DNA of 50,802 nucleotides from Bacteroidales bacterium (GTDB taxonomy: Bacteria; Bacteroidota; Bacteroidia; Bacteroidales; UBA1556), in assembly GCA_015493685.1 (NCBI GenBank), contig WGCS01000260.1, positions 1-50,802 on the forward strand. The letters are read 5' to 3'. Each line of letters starts with the position of its first letter. The stretch's first letter is position 1. Under the pieces are notes generated by a model. That model saw only the letters and a list, made by a program, of their open reading frames with translations, ran no database searches and was not told the origin of the DNA. The translations under genes were made by a program, and so were the position numbers. This document shows, piece after piece, positions 19,719 through 31,353 of this stretch.

Positions 19719-20207
19719 ATGATCAAACTTTACAAACCTTTTGAAGGCCATCCCGACTATAACTGTTTTGGATGCAGCCCCGGAAATCCCATTGGACTTA
19801 ATTTGGAATTTAATGAGGACGGTGAATATGTAATCGCCGAATGGAGACCACGGGCAGAGTTTCAAGGTTTTAAAAATGTTTTACATGGCGGAATTCAATC
19901 TACCTTAATGGATGAAATAGCAGCTTGGTGTGTTAATATTAAAATGGATACTGCAGGCGTTACCAAAGAACTAGAGGTCAAATTTCTTAAGTCAGTATAT
20001 ACCACCGATACTAAAATATTACTTCGAGCAAGGCTTATAAAAACAGAAAAGAATATTGCTTTTATACACGTTGAGTTATTAAACAGTAAAGATGAATTAT
20101 GTAGCGAAGGAGAATTTAACTATTTTACTTTCCCAAAAGAAATTGCCAAGCGTAAATTACTATTCCCCGGCAAAGAAGCCTTTTATAAGAGATCGCCCTA
20201 TTTATAG
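19719..20207 (+). CDS. PaaI-like hotdog-fold thioesterase
   Basis: A 162-residue hotdog-fold protein. The central helix segment FKNVLHGGIQSTLMDEIAAWC carries the HGG and acidic residue (D/E) used by PaaI/YigI-type acyl-CoA thioesterases. FGCSPGNPIGLNL near the N-terminus is typical of the group. The substrate is unknown. It follows the channel gene closely and is probably co-transcribed, with no functional link evident. Confidence 0.85.
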   Translation: MIKLYKPFEGHPDYNCFGCSPGNPIGLNLEFNEDGEYVIAEWRPRAEFQGFKNVLHGGIQSTLMDEIAAWCVNIKMDTAGVTKELEVKFLKSVYTTDTKILLRARLIKTEKNIAFIHVELLNSKDELCSEGEFNYFTFPKEIAKRKLLFPGKEAFYKRSPYL

Positions 20208-20244
20208 ATAGCGTCTGCTAAGAAACTCAGCATGCCTCAAATAA

Positions 20245-21516
20245 TTAATCCCCTTTGATAAGTTGTAAACCTATGGCACAACTTAAGCATCTGTTTTTAC
20301 TGCAATACTCTTTTTTTAATTGTAACAAGGCTTGCGAATGCATAGCATTATGTGCCTGAATACCCTCTTTGGCAAAAGACTTAATTATCGCATTATTTTC
20401 AGGTTTTGTATGTTGAAGAAACATTAATGCTTTATCTCTCAAATCCTCATTATCCTGATGCTTGGCATAAACAAAAAGAAAAGGAACAATAGTATTAATT
20501 AATACTAAGTTAAAAGAGGAATCACCAAAACTCTTAATACTAAACTTACTCTTTTTACCAAAGACATAATGCGTTTGCCAATATGGGGAAACATTTAAGG
20601 TAAATAAACTGCTTAAATCAGCCAGACTCTCGGCCTCAATAATACGCGAAAAAAGATGTGTTGATTTATGTATTAATTGGGCGAATTGAGCAATTCGAAT
20701 ACTTGGAAAATTAACAGGACGCATTCGCATAAACTTCCATTGATAATGAGAAATTGATTGTAGATTATGTTTACTCTTTAAAAAATCGTATTCCTGCAAT
20801 AAAGATTGCGCATACTCATCTTGCAAATAGTCATTAATTAAAGCCGATTGCCCAAATAAAAGTGCTTCCAGCTGAAAAATATTATCTTTATACCGTGCAA
20901 GAATTTCAATGGGAGTATTCTTTGCCAATTGTTCAAAAGAATCCGCATTAGTATTGAAACCAAAATTTCTTGCCAATGCAATATAAAACACCTGCTCCCA
21001 ATTATTATTATTCAGTTCCAATAGCTGTTCTATCCCTTCCGTTTTTCGCTCAAGACGCTCAATAAGTAAACGATCAAGCCAAGAATAAATTTTTATATAA
21101 GAGATTGATGCCAATTGCAATGAGCAAGCTATCCAAGAATGAGAGGCTACTAATTTTTTATAACGTATATATTGATCTGCCTTTATGTATGCTTTTAATT
21201 CTAACACATCAAGATGGTTACCCCCTTGAGATACAATATCCATATCATGTTCGTAAACAACATGCAAAATTACTGAATCATAAGCTGAATTTGTATTGTG
21301 GCCATGACGAATCCAATCAGAAGATTTAATATGCATTTCTACATTACCGGCCCAAATGGTATCGCCAATTTCAACTTTAGCAGCAGAAAAATCAGGCCCG
21401 GAGTCATAATTTCTTATACCCACATCGATAACCCTAATTGGCTTCCCTCCCGCACTCACCAATGGTATATGATAAGTGCGATATTGCCATACATAGTATA
21501 AGAAATCTTCTATCAT
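20245..21516 (-). CDS. DUF2851 family protein
   Basis: Start chosen at the ATG at 21516 (MIEDFLYYVWQYRTY, the family N-terminus). The longer frame to 21633 would run through the neighbouring terminator, and a TACTTTTG -7 element on the minus strand (21574-21567) lies between. The 423-residue protein contains conserved NYDSGPDFSAAKVEIGDTIWAGNVEMHIKSSDW and SVILHVVYEHD, which identify DUF2851, a Bacteroidota family of unknown function. The C-terminus carries a Cys cluster (CSKNRCLSC), possibly metal-binding. It is probably cytoplasmic and monocistronic. Confidence 0.85.
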   Translation of the reverse strand: MIEDFLYYVWQYRTYHIPLVSAGGKPIRVIDVGIRNYDSGPDFSAAKVEIGDTIWAGNVEMHIKSSDWIRHGHNTNSAYDSVILHVVYEHDMDIVSQGGNHLDVLELKAYIKADQYIRYKKLVASHSWIACSLQLASISYIKIYSWLDRLLIERLERKTEGIEQLLELNNNNWEQVFYIALARNFGFNTNADSFEQLAKNTPIEILARYKDNIFQLEALLFGQSALINDYLQDEYAQSLLQEYDFLKSKHNLQSISHYQWKFMRMRPVNFPSIRIAQFAQLIHKSTHLFSRIIEAESLADLSSLFTLNVSPYWQTHYVFGKKSKFSIKSFGDSSFNLVLINTIVPFLFVYAKHQDNEDLRDKALMFLQHTKPENNAIIKSFAKEGIQAHNAMHSQALLQLKKEYCSKNRCLSCAIGLQLIKGD

Positions 21517-21593
21517 AAAATAGTATGTTATCTTTCTTTTTTTTAGAAAAAGGATTTTATCATTCCCAAAAGTACAAAAAATAACAGCATAAA

Positions 21594-21623
21594 AAAGGCC
21601 TACTATTTTTTTAGTAGGCCTTT
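21594..21623 (-). terminator. Terminator of the eno-TlpA-like operon
   Basis: A 12-bp perfect stem (AAAGGCCTACTA/TAGTAGGCCTTT, 6-nt loop) is followed by further T on the minus strand. It lies between the TlpA-like gene and the DUF2851 gene. Confidence 0.88.
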
Positions 21624-21659
21624 CTGTAACCATTAAGCACGTTTATTTCACGTACACGT

Positions 21660-23071
21660 TTATTTCACCAATTTAGCAAGCAGTTTAGCTATACCTTGAC
21701 TTGGTCTATCAGCACTTGCTTGATATATATTACCTTGGGGGTCAATTATCATAAAACGTGGAATGCCGCTAACTTTATAAAAGTTTTTAATGATTTCGTT
21801 TTGCCCTGCCCATAATTGAACACCTTTCATCTGACGTTGCGCTACTACTTTTTTCCAAGGATTCTGGGTTTGATCGACAGATATACTTATAAAAGCTATA
21901 TTTTTACCTTGGAATTCTTCCTCCAGCTTCTTCAGGTAAGGAACTTCAGCCATACAAGGGTTACACCATGTGGCCCAAATGTCAATATAAACCCATTTTC
22001 CTTTAAAATCGCTAAGGCTCACAGGAGAACCATCAATGGATACAAAAGTAAAATTCTTTGCCGGTTTCCCTTTTTTAAGATCATCCCATGCTGCCAATCG
22101 TTTATCAATATTATTACGCAATATTTTGTTATTGCACAATTTCTTAAAAGTGGTCCAATAGCTATCCATATCTTTCACTCCATCATACATTATTTGTTGT
22201 TTGACAACATTATAAGCCATTAATGCTTTTATCGTTTTGTTGGTAAATTTCTTATCAACTTCGTGCAACTGATATTCTGCAAATGATGAATATTTACTTT
22301 CCAATGAATCAGTAAAATATTGGTTATAATAAGAGCGCATATAAGTATCCAAGAAACTTAAATACAAAGGGAGATTGATTAAAGTTTCATCATTTAGATT
22401 TACTTCTGCGAGATAAGTATCATATTCTGGCGAGGTCTTAAAATCTGCACCCCGATGGATATAGTTATAATAATCGGGATAGATTCTATGAAGAATAGCC
22501 CATTCGTATAGTATCCTTGCTTTCTCAATGCGCAAAAAATAAGGATCTATATTAGAATTCCCTTTTTGTAAAGCAGCTAACTCATCGGCATGCAAAGCCC
22601 TCAAGGAATCAATCTGGTGAACCACTACCGACTCCGGATTTGCAAAATTACGCATCAACTTACTCTGATAATCGGCACTAATTTTATTGAAACGAATTAA
22701 ATAATCGTTATAAATTGGCGCACTACCACGAAATTGTACAGAGGGTAAAATATTAGTAGCATTGGCAGAAAAAATGACAGAATCACCTGGCCGGGCATAA
22801 AGAATCATCTTTGTTTTCCCTACCGCGACCGTATAATATTCAGGAGTAGCCAAGCTAAGACTGTAGAGCAAATAACTTTCCGGATTAAAAAAGGCGGTAT
22901 CGGCTGCCATCTGGTAAGGGCTAGTACTTTTTAGTAATGCTTGTTGTCCTTCATAACCATTGATATGGGCCAGTATAACCGTCTTATTACTTTCTTTTTG
23001 CTTACAAGCAAAGGCAGCAATAAGCACCACTATGGCACTTATCGCTAATATTCTACTCCTTTGTATTTTCA

Positions 23072-23072
<1 letters not shown>
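21660..23072 (-). CDS. TlpA-like thioredoxin-fold lipoprotein
   Basis: A 470-residue lipoprotein with lipobox AFAC (Cys at about residue 23). A roughly 100-residue N-terminal beta domain resembles the DUF4369 domain of Bacteroidota thiol-disulfide proteins, a helical middle follows, and a C-terminal AhpC/TSA-Redoxin domain carries the active site WATWCNPCMAEVPYLKK. It probably reduces or isomerises disulfides in the periplasm, anchored by lipid. The ATG overlaps the eno stop by one base (TAATG), so it is translationally coupled to enolase, an unexpected pairing. Confidence 0.88.
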
Positions 23073-24376
<1,304 letters not shown>

Positions 24377-24417
24377 TTATAAAAATTATACTATTAATAA
24401 TCCATAAAAGTAATAAA

Positions 24418-24448
24418 AAAAGGGTAGTACCAATGGTACCACCCTTTT
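24418..24448 (-). terminator. Terminator of the ribosomal protein operon
   Basis: A roughly 14-position stem with one mismatch (AAAGGGTGGTACC against GGTACTACCCTTT) has a 3-nt loop and a T-run on the minus strand. It lies 25 bases past the rplQ stop and before eno. Confidence 0.85.
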
Positions 24449-24472
24449 TATTTCGTAAATAATATTTTTATA

Positions 24473-25021
24473 CTATTTTTCTTCTTTATCCTCTTTAACC
24501 TTAGCAGTTTCCACCTCCTTAACGGCCTCTACCTCTTTTTTCTCAGTAGGGGTTTCAGCAGGAGTTTCAGCAGCTACCTCAGCAGCGGGTGTAGTTGTTT
24601 TTTTCTTACTACGGCGACGAGCTGATTTCTTAGCTTTTTTGGCCTCTTTAGTAAGCATATTTTCATTATAGTCAACAAGCTCAATAATACACATTTCAGC
24701 ATTATCACCAAGACGATTTCCTATTTTCAAGATTCTGGTATATCCACCCGGTCTATCCATAATCTTGGTAGAGATTTCGCGAAACAATTCACTTACAGCA
24801 TCTTTATCTTGTAGTTTACGAAAAACCATACGACGTGAATGAGTTGTATCTTCTTTAGAGCGAGTAATTAAGGGCTCAACGAATAGCTGCAGCGCTTTTG
24901 CCTTAGCCACAGTTGTTTTTATTCTTTTGTGCACGATCAATGAAGAAGCCATATTTGATAACATAGCACTCCTATGAGCTGCAGTTCTTCCTAGATGGTT
25001 AAATTTTTTCTTATGTCTCAT
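24473..25021 (-). CDS. rplQ: 50S ribosomal protein L17, with C-terminal extension
   Basis: The L17 core ([29 protein letters not shown]) runs to about residue 125. It is followed by a roughly 55-residue Lys-, Glu-, Ala- and Thr-rich tail ([16 protein letters not shown] onward to EDKEEK), so the protein has 182 residues against about 127 in E. coli. Such tails are common in Bacteroidota L17. It is the last gene of the run, 5 bases after rpoA. Confidence 0.97.
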   Translation of the reverse strand: MRHKKKFNHLGRTAAHRSAMLSNMASSLIVHKRIKTTVAKAKALQLFVEPLITRSKEDTTHSRRMVFRKLQDKDAVSELFREISTKIMDRPGGYTRILKIGNRLGDNAEMCIIELVDYNENMLTKEAKKAKKSARRRSKKKTTTPAAEVAAETPAETPTEKKEVEAVKEVETAKVKEDKEEK

Positions 25022-25026
25022 CGCTA

Positions 25027-26019
25027 TTATTCCTTATCCAATTTATATTTGGTAACGTTCATACCAAAGTTCAAGTTTTTACTTTTTACCAATTCTTCTA
25101 ATTCGGTAAGAGATTTCTTACCGAAATTACGGAACTTCAATAAATCATTTTTATTAAAAGCCACCAATTCTCCAAGAGTATCTACTTCCGCAGCTTTTAG
25201 ACAATTCAAAGCACGCACTGAAAGATCTAAATCCACTAAACGAGATTTCAATAATTGGCGAGTATGCAAAGTGTTTTCGTCAAATTCTTCAGAAGCCGAG
25301 GCTTCTTCAACATCAAAAGTAATTTTCTCATCAGAGAAAAGCATAAAATGTTGAATCAATATTTTAGCAGACTCTTTCAAGGCATCTATCGGTTTGATGG
25401 AACCATCGGTGTCAATATCGATAATTAATTTTTCATAGTCAGTTTTCTGTTCTACTCGAAAGTTTTCAATTTTATACTTCACATTCTTAATAGGAGTATA
25501 AATAGAATCAATAAAGATAGTTCCCAAAGGAGCATTAATAACTTTATTTTCCTCAGAAGGAACATAACCACGTCCCTTTTCAATACTAAGCTCAACATTA
25601 AGCTTAACATCTTTATTCATATTACAGATAACCTGATCTACGTTAAGAACTTGGAAACCTGACAAGAATTTATTGATATCACCGGCGGTAAATTGATCTT
25701 GATTACTAATACTAATAAGAACTTTTTCACTTTCGTAAGAGTCAATCTGACGCTTAAAACGAATTTTCTTCAAGTTCAGTACAATATCAGTAACATCTTC
25801 GATAACCCCATCGATAGAAGAGAATTCTTGATCTACTCCTTCGATACGAACACTAGTGATAGCGTATCCTTCGAGGGAATTTAATAAAATTCTACGTAAG
25901 GAGTTACCAATAGTGATCCCATAACCAGGCTCAAGAGGACGAAATTCAAAGATACCTTTGTAATCGTCCGACTCGATCATGACCACTCTATCCGGTTTTT
26001 GAAATGCTAAAATAGACAT
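25027..26019 (-). CDS. rpoA: RNA polymerase alpha subunit
   Basis: The alpha subunit dimerises to seed RNA polymerase assembly and contacts activators and UP elements. The 330 residues comprise the N-terminal domain ([31 protein letters not shown]), a linker, and the C-terminal helix-hairpin-helix domain ([41 protein letters not shown]). Position between rpsD and rplQ is the standard alpha-operon order. Confidence 0.99.
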   Translation of the reverse strand: MSILAFQKPDRVVMIESDDYKGIFEFRPLEPGYGITIGNSLRRILLNSLEGYAITSVRIEGVDQEFSSIDGVIEDVTDIVLNLKKIRFKRQIDSYESEKVLISISNQDQFTAGDINKFLSGFQVLNVDQVICNMNKDVKLNVELSIEKGRGYVPSEENKVINAPLGTIFIDSIYTPIKNVKYKIENFRVEQKTDYEKLIIDIDTDGSIKPIDALKESAKILIQHFMLFSDEKITFDVEEASASEEFDENTLHTRQLLKSRLVDLDLSVRALNCLKAAEVDTLGELVAFNKNDLLKFRNFGKKSLTELEELVKSKNLNFGMNVTKYKLDKE

Positions 26020-26048
26020 CTATAATGATTTTAATAATTCGACAATGA

Positions 26049-26654
26049 TTATTTAGAGTACAATTCCACGATAAGTTGCTCATTGATATTCTCAGGAATA
26101 TCAGCTCTTTCGGGATAGTTGGTGAATTTACCTTCTGACTTTTCAGCATCCCATTCCAACCAAGAATATGCGTTGGTTCTAGAAGCCAAAGAATCGGTAA
26201 TTGCTTCCAATGATTTTGATTTCTCTCGAATACCAATAACATCGCCAGCACGTAATGAATAACTTGGGATATTTACAATTTCGCCATTCACAGTAATATG
26301 ACGATGCGATACTAACTGACGAGCACCTGCACGAGTAGGAGCAATTCCTAAACGATAAACGGTGTTATCGAGGCGTGCTTCGCATAATTGTAAAAGTATC
26401 TCACCGGTAATACCGTCATGATGTGTTGCTTTAGTAAAAAGATTACGAAACTGACGCTCTAAAATACCATAGGTATATTTTGCTTTTTGCTTCTCTTGAA
26501 GCTGAATTCCGTACTCTGAAAGCTTTTTCCGACGACGAGAGTTTCCATGTTGTCCTGGAGGGTATTTTTTCTTCTCGTAACTTTTATCGGGACCGTAAAT
26601 AGGATCGTTAAATTTCCTTGCGATCTTTGTTTTTGGACCAATATATCTAGCCAT
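26049..26654 (-). CDS. rpsD: 30S ribosomal protein S4
   Basis: A primary 16S rRNA-binding protein. The 201 residues show [42 protein letters not shown] and the S4 domain [31 protein letters not shown]. The N-terminus lacks the four-Cys zinc motif of some bacterial S4 proteins, so it is the cysteine-free form. In E. coli S4 represses the alpha operon; no equivalent pseudoknot was identified here. Confidence 0.98.
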   Translation of the reverse strand: MARYIGPKTKIARKFNDPIYGPDKSYEKKKYPPGQHGNSRRRKKLSEYGIQLQEKQKAKYTYGILERQFRNLFTKATHHDGITGEILLQLCEARLDNTVYRLGIAPTRAGARQLVSHRHITVNGEIVNIPSYSLRAGDVIGIREKSKSLEAITDSLASRTNAYSWLEWDAEKSEGKFTNYPERADIPENINEQLIVELYSK

Positions 26655-26686
26655 ATCTTAAATATTTTCTGTTTTTCTAAATTAAC

Positions 26687-27085
26687 TTAAACTCTTCTAC
26701 GTTTGGGTGGACGGCATCCATTGTGAGGCAATGGAGTAATATCCATAATTTCGGTAACTGTAATACCGCTATTATTAATTGCTCTAATTGCTGATTCACG
26801 ACCATGTCCTGGTCCTTTAACGAATACTTTTACCTTACGTAAACCGAGGTCGTAAGCTACTTTAGCACAATCCTCAGCTGCTAACTGACCAGCATAGGGG
26901 GTGTTTTTCTTTGAACCTCTAAATCCCATCTTTCCTGCTGATGACCATGATATAACCTGTCCGGCCGTATTGGTCAAGGAAACGATGATATTATTAAAAG
27001 TAGCGCTCACATGAGCGTGACCTAGGGGTTCTACTTTTACTACCCGCTTTTTAGCTGATTTTCCTTTTTTGGTGTTCTTTGCCAT
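26687..27085 (-). CDS. rpsK: 30S ribosomal protein S11
   Basis: A platform protein of the 30S subunit near the mRNA exit. The 132 residues include [41 protein letters not shown] (two shorter conserved blocks) and the C-terminal [18 protein letters not shown] signature. It sits between rpsM and rpsD. Confidence 0.98.
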   Translation of the reverse strand: MAKNTKKGKSAKKRVVKVEPLGHAHVSATFNNIIVSLTNTAGQVISWSSAGKMGFRGSKKNTPYAGQLAAEDCAKVAYDLGLRKVKVFVKGPGHGRESAIRAINNSGITVTEIMDITPLPHNGCRPPKRRRV

Positions 27086-27132
27086 AATGCTACTAATTCT
27101 TTTAAGTTTTCTTTAAACTTTTAAGCCCTTAC

Positions 27133-27510
27133 TTATCTTGTTGCTTTTTTCTTTCCAGCAACAGTCTTTTTCTTACCTTTACGAGTACGGGCATTGTTTT
27201 TAGTGCTTTGACCACGCAGAGGTAATCCAATACGGTGACGTATTCCACGATAGGAACCGATATCCATCAATCGCTTGATGTTCATTTGAACTTCTGAACG
27301 AAGTTCTCCTTCAACGGTTAATTTATCGCTAATAAATTCACGTACCTTCTTTTGATCTTCGTCTGTCCAATCGTTCACTTTCTTGTTGTAGTCAACTCCA
27401 ACAGTTTCCAAAATATTTTTGGCAGTGCTACGACCTATTCCGAAGATATAAGTCAGGGCAATTTCGCCTCTCTTGTTATTTGGGATGTCAACTCCCGCGA
27501 TTCTAGCCAT
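27133..27510 (-). CDS. rpsM: 30S ribosomal protein S13
   Basis: A head protein of the 30S subunit that contacts 50S and P-site tRNA. The 125 residues begin [20 protein letters not shown] and contain [34 protein letters not shown] in separate blocks. The Lys/Arg-rich C-terminal tail that reaches tRNA is present. Confidence 0.98.
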   Translation of the reverse strand: MARIAGVDIPNNKRGEIALTYIFGIGRSTAKNILETVGVDYNKKVNDWTDEDQKKVREFISDKLTVEGELRSEVQMNIKRLMDIGSYRGIRHRIGLPLRGQSTKNNARTRKGKKKTVAGKKKATR

Positions 27511-27551
27511 AGACTTTAAATTAAATGGTTTTGATTATAAAAATAAATTAA

Positions 27552-27668
27552 TTAACCTTGTCGCTGTTTTAGCTTAGGGTTTTTCTTATTGATGATATAC
27601 ACGCGTCCTTTTCGACGCACAATAACATCATCTTCACTTCTCTTCTTTACAGATGCTCTAATCTTCAT
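27552..27668 (-). CDS. rpmJ: 50S ribosomal protein L36, zinc-free form
   Basis: A 38-residue protein that begins [14 protein letters not shown] and ends NPKLKQRQG, clearly L36. It has no cysteine, so it lacks the three-Cys/one-His zinc ribbon of classical L36 and is the zinc-independent form. It lies between infA (26 bases) and rpsM (41 bases), the usual L36 place. Confidence 0.95.
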   Translation of the reverse strand: MKIRASVKKRSEDDVIVRRKGRVYIINKKNPKLKQRQG

Positions 27669-27694
27669 GGTTATCTGTTTTTAATATTGATTGC

Positions 27695-27913
27695 TTATTT
27701 ATATCTAAATGTAATTCTTCCTTTACTTAAATCGTAGGGCGAAATTTCTAATTTCACTCTATCTCCAGGTAATATTTTAATGTAATGCATCCGCATCTTA
27801 CCAGAAATATGCGCAATTAAAACATGTCCGTTTTCGAGTTCTACACGAAACATTGCATTTCCCAATGATTCTCTAACTACTCCGTCTTGTTCTATTGATA
27901 ATTGTTTTGCCAT
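27695..27913 (-). CDS. infA: Translation initiation factor IF-1
   Basis: An S1-type OB-fold protein that occupies the 30S A site during initiation. The 72 residues are full length, with [54 protein letters not shown] (conserved in shorter blocks). It follows map by 3 bases, so the two are probably translated together. Confidence 0.98.
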   Translation of the reverse strand: MAKQLSIEQDGVVRESLGNAMFRVELENGHVLIAHISGKMRMHYIKILPGDRVKLEISPYDLSKGRITFRYK

Positions 27914-27916
27914 ATC

Positions 27917-28702
27917 CTATCTAATATTTATATTTTGCTTCAACACTTCTTCAATAAATTTATATGTCGACAAAAATTCTACTTTTCTCTGTTTTACAAC
28001 AACAGTATGTTCAAAATGAGCCGATGGTTTATTATCCTTAGTGTAAATTGTCCATCCATCTCTACTTTGCACTACTTCTCTTGTCCCGAGATTAATCATC
28101 GGTTCGATACAAATCACTAAATTCTCAGGTAGTTTCTTACCTGTTCCTTTACGACCATAATTATATACTTCAGGTTTCTCATGAAGATTATGACCAATAC
28201 CATGGCCAACTAAATCTCGTACAACAGAGTAACCAAATGATTCAACGTGATTCTGTATTGCTGCACCAATATCACCAATCCGTTTACCTACTACGGCTTG
28301 TTCAGCACCTAAATAAAGCGACTCCTTGGTTTCTTTTTGCAAACTTAGCACATCATCACTACACTCACCAATAGCAAAGGAATAAGCATAATCGCCATAA
28401 TATCCATTCATATAGGTACCACAGTCAACGGATACTAAATCCCCATCATGCAATTCTCTCTTTCCGGGAATACCATGAACAACTTGGGGTCCCACAGAGA
28501 TACATAAAGTTGCAGGAAAACCTCCATACCCTTTAAAGCCCGGCTTAGCACCGTGATCTAAAATGAAGGTCTCTGCCAGCTTATCAATGGCACCGGTGGT
28601 AATACCCGGCTTCATAATCTTAGCTACCTCAGCAAGTGTTTTGCCAACAAGTAAAGAACTTTGTCTTAATAATTCTATTTCTTCTAATGTTTTAACAATC
28701 AT
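27917..28702 (-). CDS. map: Methionine aminopeptidase, type I
   Basis: Removes the initiator methionine from nascent proteins after deformylation. The 261 residues carry the five dinuclear metal ligands in family positions: the Asp pair in VSVDCGTYMNGYYGDYAYSF, His in GHGIGHNLHEKPEV, Glu in CIEPMINLG and a late Glu. It lies between secY and infA; adk, which often sits beside map in other phyla, is absent. Confidence 0.97.
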   Translation of the reverse strand: MIVKTLEEIELLRQSSLLVGKTLAEVAKIMKPGITTGAIDKLAETFILDHGAKPGFKGYGGFPATLCISVGPQVVHGIPGKRELHDGDLVSVDCGTYMNGYYGDYAYSFAIGECSDDVLSLQKETKESLYLGAEQAVVGKRIGDIGAAIQNHVESFGYSVVRDLVGHGIGHNLHEKPEVYNYGRKGTGKKLPENLVICIEPMINLGTREVVQSRDGWTIYTKDNKPSAHFEHTVVVKQRKVEFLSTYKFIEEVLKQNINIR

Positions 28703-28722
28703 ATCTTTTTATTGTTTCAACA

Positions 28723-30120
28723 TTACATTCCGCCCATTCCACTAGTGTTAAAAACATTAGAGGAACGACCTTTAATTCTACCTGTCTTTGTCAACCCATC
28801 ATAATGACGCATTAACAAATGACTCTCTATTTGTTGCAAGGTATCCAATACAACTCCCACTAAGATTAGCAAGGAAGTACCACCAAAGAACCTGGCAAAC
28901 TGTTGATTCACTCCCATTTGGCTTACAAAAGCAGGCATAATAGCTACAAATGCAAGGAAAATAGAACCCGGCAGGGTAACTCTGGAGAGAATTTTATCTA
29001 AAAACTCAGCAGTTCGCTTACCTGGTTTCACGCCGGGAATAAAGCCACCATTTTTCTTTAAATCCTCTGCAATTTGATTAGGATTAATAGTAATGGCAGT
29101 ATAAAAATAGGTGAAGGCAACAATCATTAGGCCAAAGGTAAGATTATACCAAAAACCATTAAAATTGGAGAATGCAGAGGCAAACCAACTCATATTATCA
29201 GATTGTGCATATCCTATTAATGTAATAGGAAGCATCATAATAGCCTGAGCGAAGATGATTGGCATTACGCCGGCAGCATTCACCTTCAAAGGTACATACT
29301 GTCGTACACCACCATATTGTTTGTTTCCTACAACTCTTTTGGCAAAATTAATAGGTACACGTCGTGTTCCTTGAACCAATAAAATAGTAACAAGTATAAC
29401 TAACACCAAGAAGACCATTTCAGCAAGGAACATTACCATACCTCCGGTATTCTGTGTTGCTTTAGACGAAAACTCAGCTACAAGAGCCATAGGTAATCGT
29501 GCGATTATACCAATCATAATTATTAATGAAATACCGTTACCAATTCCTTTGTCAGTAATTCGTTCTCCAAGCCACATGATAAACATAGTACCTGCAATAA
29601 GTATTACTACTGATAATACATAAAAGAAGGTAGGTGAAGAGGTAAATAGAGGTACTGTTTCTAGCATTTGGCCTGAACCGGAACGATAGTATTTACCAAG
29701 AGTGTTAATCATATTAGCAATATAGCCTGGTGCTTGAAAAGCGACAATAATAACCGTAAGTAAACGAGTAAGCTGGCTGATTTTTTTTCGGCCACTTTCG
29801 CCTTCCTTTTGCAGTTTCTGAAAATAAGGAACTGCCATTCCAAGCAATTGAATAACGATAGAGGCAGTGATATAAGGCATAATTCCCAAAGCAAAAATTG
29901 AAGCATTGGAAAAGGCTCCACCGGAAAACATATTAATCAATCCGATTAAACCGCCTTGACCTTGTTGTTGCAGGGCTTCCAATCCACGAGGATCGACACC
30001 TGGTAAAACAACGTAAGCACCCAAACGATATATCAGAATAAGAGAAATAGTAAGGATAATACGATTACGTAATTCCTCTATACGCCAAATATTCTTTATT
30101 GTCTCTATAAATTTTTTCAT
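28723..30120 (-). CDS. secY: Preprotein translocase subunit SecY
   Basis: The channel-forming subunit of SecYEG. The 465 residues span ten predicted transmembrane segments, including the plug-proximal LINMFSGGAFSNASIFALGIMPYITASI and IPGVKPGKRTAEFLDKILSRVTLPGS (conserved C-terminal loops that contact SecA and the ribosome). It lies 6 bases after rplO. SecA is encoded in the same window. Confidence 0.98.
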   Translation of the reverse strand: MKKFIETIKNIWRIEELRNRIILTISLILIYRLGAYVVLPGVDPRGLEALQQQGQGGLIGLINMFSGGAFSNASIFALGIMPYITASIVIQLLGMAVPYFQKLQKEGESGRKKISQLTRLLTVIIVAFQAPGYIANMINTLGKYYRSGSGQMLETVPLFTSSPTFFYVLSVVILIAGTMFIMWLGERITDKGIGNGISLIIMIGIIARLPMALVAEFSSKATQNTGGMVMFLAEMVFLVLVILVTILLVQGTRRVPINFAKRVVGNKQYGGVRQYVPLKVNAAGVMPIIFAQAIMMLPITLIGYAQSDNMSWFASAFSNFNGFWYNLTFGLMIVAFTYFYTAITINPNQIAEDLKKNGGFIPGVKPGKRTAEFLDKILSRVTLPGSIFLAFVAIMPAFVSQMGVNQQFARFFGGTSLLILVGVVLDTLQQIESHLLMRHYDGLTKTGRIKGRSSNVFNTSGMGGM

Positions 30121-30126
30121 CTGCTA

Positions 30127-30573
30127 TTATAATTTTGTAGTTGTACCGCCTGCAGCTTCAATAGCCGATGTAGCGGTAGCAGTAAATGCATGTGCTGTAA
30201 TTTCAACTTTGGCTTTTAACTCACCACGACCTAAAATTTTAATTAAATCATTTTTATGGGCTAATCCATGCTCAATAAATACTTCTACAGTAAAAATATT
30301 GATTCCCTTATCGTCTACCATTTTTTGAATAGTATCAAGATTAATTCCTTGATATTCTTTACGGTTTATATTTTTAAAACCGAATTTAGGTACACGACGA
30401 TAAATAGGCATTTGACCACCTTCAAATCCAGCTTTACGGCTGTAACCAGAACGTGATTTCGCCCCTTTATGTCCGCGAGTAGCAGTACCACCACGAGTAG
30501 AACCCTGGCCTCTACCTATTCTTTTGCTAGACTTTACTGAACCTTTTGCAGGTTTAAGACTACTTAAATCCAT
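30127..30573 (-). CDS. rplO: 50S ribosomal protein L15
   Basis: A late-assembly 50S protein. The 148 residues begin MDLSSLKPAKGSVKSSKRIGRGQGST and include the Gly/Arg-rich extension GTATRGHKGAKSRSGYS and YRRVPKFGFKN. It lies between rpmD and secY, as expected for the spc operon. Confidence 0.98.
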   Translation of the reverse strand: MDLSSLKPAKGSVKSSKRIGRGQGSTRGGTATRGHKGAKSRSGYSRKAGFEGGQMPIYRRVPKFGFKNINRKEYQGINLDTIQKMVDDKGINIFTVEVFIEHGLAHKNDLIKILGRGELKAKVEITAHAFTATATSAIEAAGGTTTKL

Positions 30574-30599
30574 CGTTTATATATCTTATTGTTAATATA

Positions 30600-30782
30600 C
30601 TAAATTTCTTCTACGCTAAGCAAATGCTTAACTTTATCAATCATACCAAGTACTTGAGGTGAAGCTTCCACTTCACGAACTTTATGCATTTTGGTTAAAC
30701 CAAGAGCAATAAGTGTACGTTTTTGGCGTAATGGGCGGTCAATGCCGCTCTTTATTTGTTTAATTCTTAGTTTTTTCATCAT
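30600..30782 (-). CDS. rpmD: 50S ribosomal protein L30
   Basis: A 60-residue protein with IKQIKSGIDRPLRQKRTL and LGLTKMHKVREVE. Two adjacent ATG codons occur at the start; either gives a normal L30. It lies between rpsE (46 bases) and rplO (26 bases). Confidence 0.96.
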   Translation of the reverse strand: MMKKLRIKQIKSGIDRPLRQKRTLIALGLTKMHKVREVEASPQVLGMIDKVKHLLSVEEI

Positions 30783-30828
30783 CTATCGAATTTAAACGGG
30801 CAAAAATACAATATTAATGCTTCCGAAT

Positions 30829-31347
30829 TTAACCATTAAAAACTTTATTTAAACTCACCCCACGCATTTCTGCTACAGTATGAGCATCACGTAATTGAGA
30901 GAGGGCATTAATGGTAGCTTTTACCACAGAGTGTGGATTAGAAGAACCTTTAGACTTTGCCAAAACATCTTTTATCCCAACACTTTCTAAAACTGCACGC
31001 ATAGCACCACCAGCAATAACACCAGTACCTTGAGAAGCAGGCTTAACAAAGACTCTAGCTCCACTATATTTACCTATTTGTTCATGAGGTAAGGTACCTT
31101 TATTTATTGGAACATGGATAAGATGCTTTTTAGCATCATCAATTCCTTTAGCTATTGCAGCAGTAACTTCATTGGCTTTACCAAGTCCATAACCAACAAC
31201 TCCATTTTCATTACCTACAACAATTACAGCAGAAAAGCTAAAAGTACGCCCCCCTTTAGTAACCTTAGTAACCCTTTGGATACTAACGACACGATCCTTA
31301 AATTCGATTTCGCTAGACTTTACTCTATTTTGATTCATTTTTGCCAT
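30829..31347 (-). CDS. rpsE: 30S ribosomal protein S5
   Basis: A decoding-fidelity protein of the 30S body. The 172 residues include the double-stranded RNA-binding-like N-domain ([19 protein letters not shown]-like [11 protein letters not shown]) and [19 protein letters not shown]. It lies 6 bases after rplR, so translation is coupled. Confidence 0.98.
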   Translation of the reverse strand: MAKMNQNRVKSSEIEFKDRVVSIQRVTKVTKGGRTFSFSAVIVVGNENGVVGYGLGKANEVTAAIAKGIDDAKKHLIHVPINKGTLPHEQIGKYSGARVFVKPASQGTGVIAGGAMRAVLESVGIKDVLAKSKGSSNPHSVVKATINALSQLRDAHTVAEMRGVSLNKVFNG

Positions 31348-31353
31348 AACTTC

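Noticed and set aside
21517-21633. N-terminal extension of the DUF2851 protein
   Set aside because: It would translate the upstream terminator; the family start and promoter lie at 21516 and 21567-21574.
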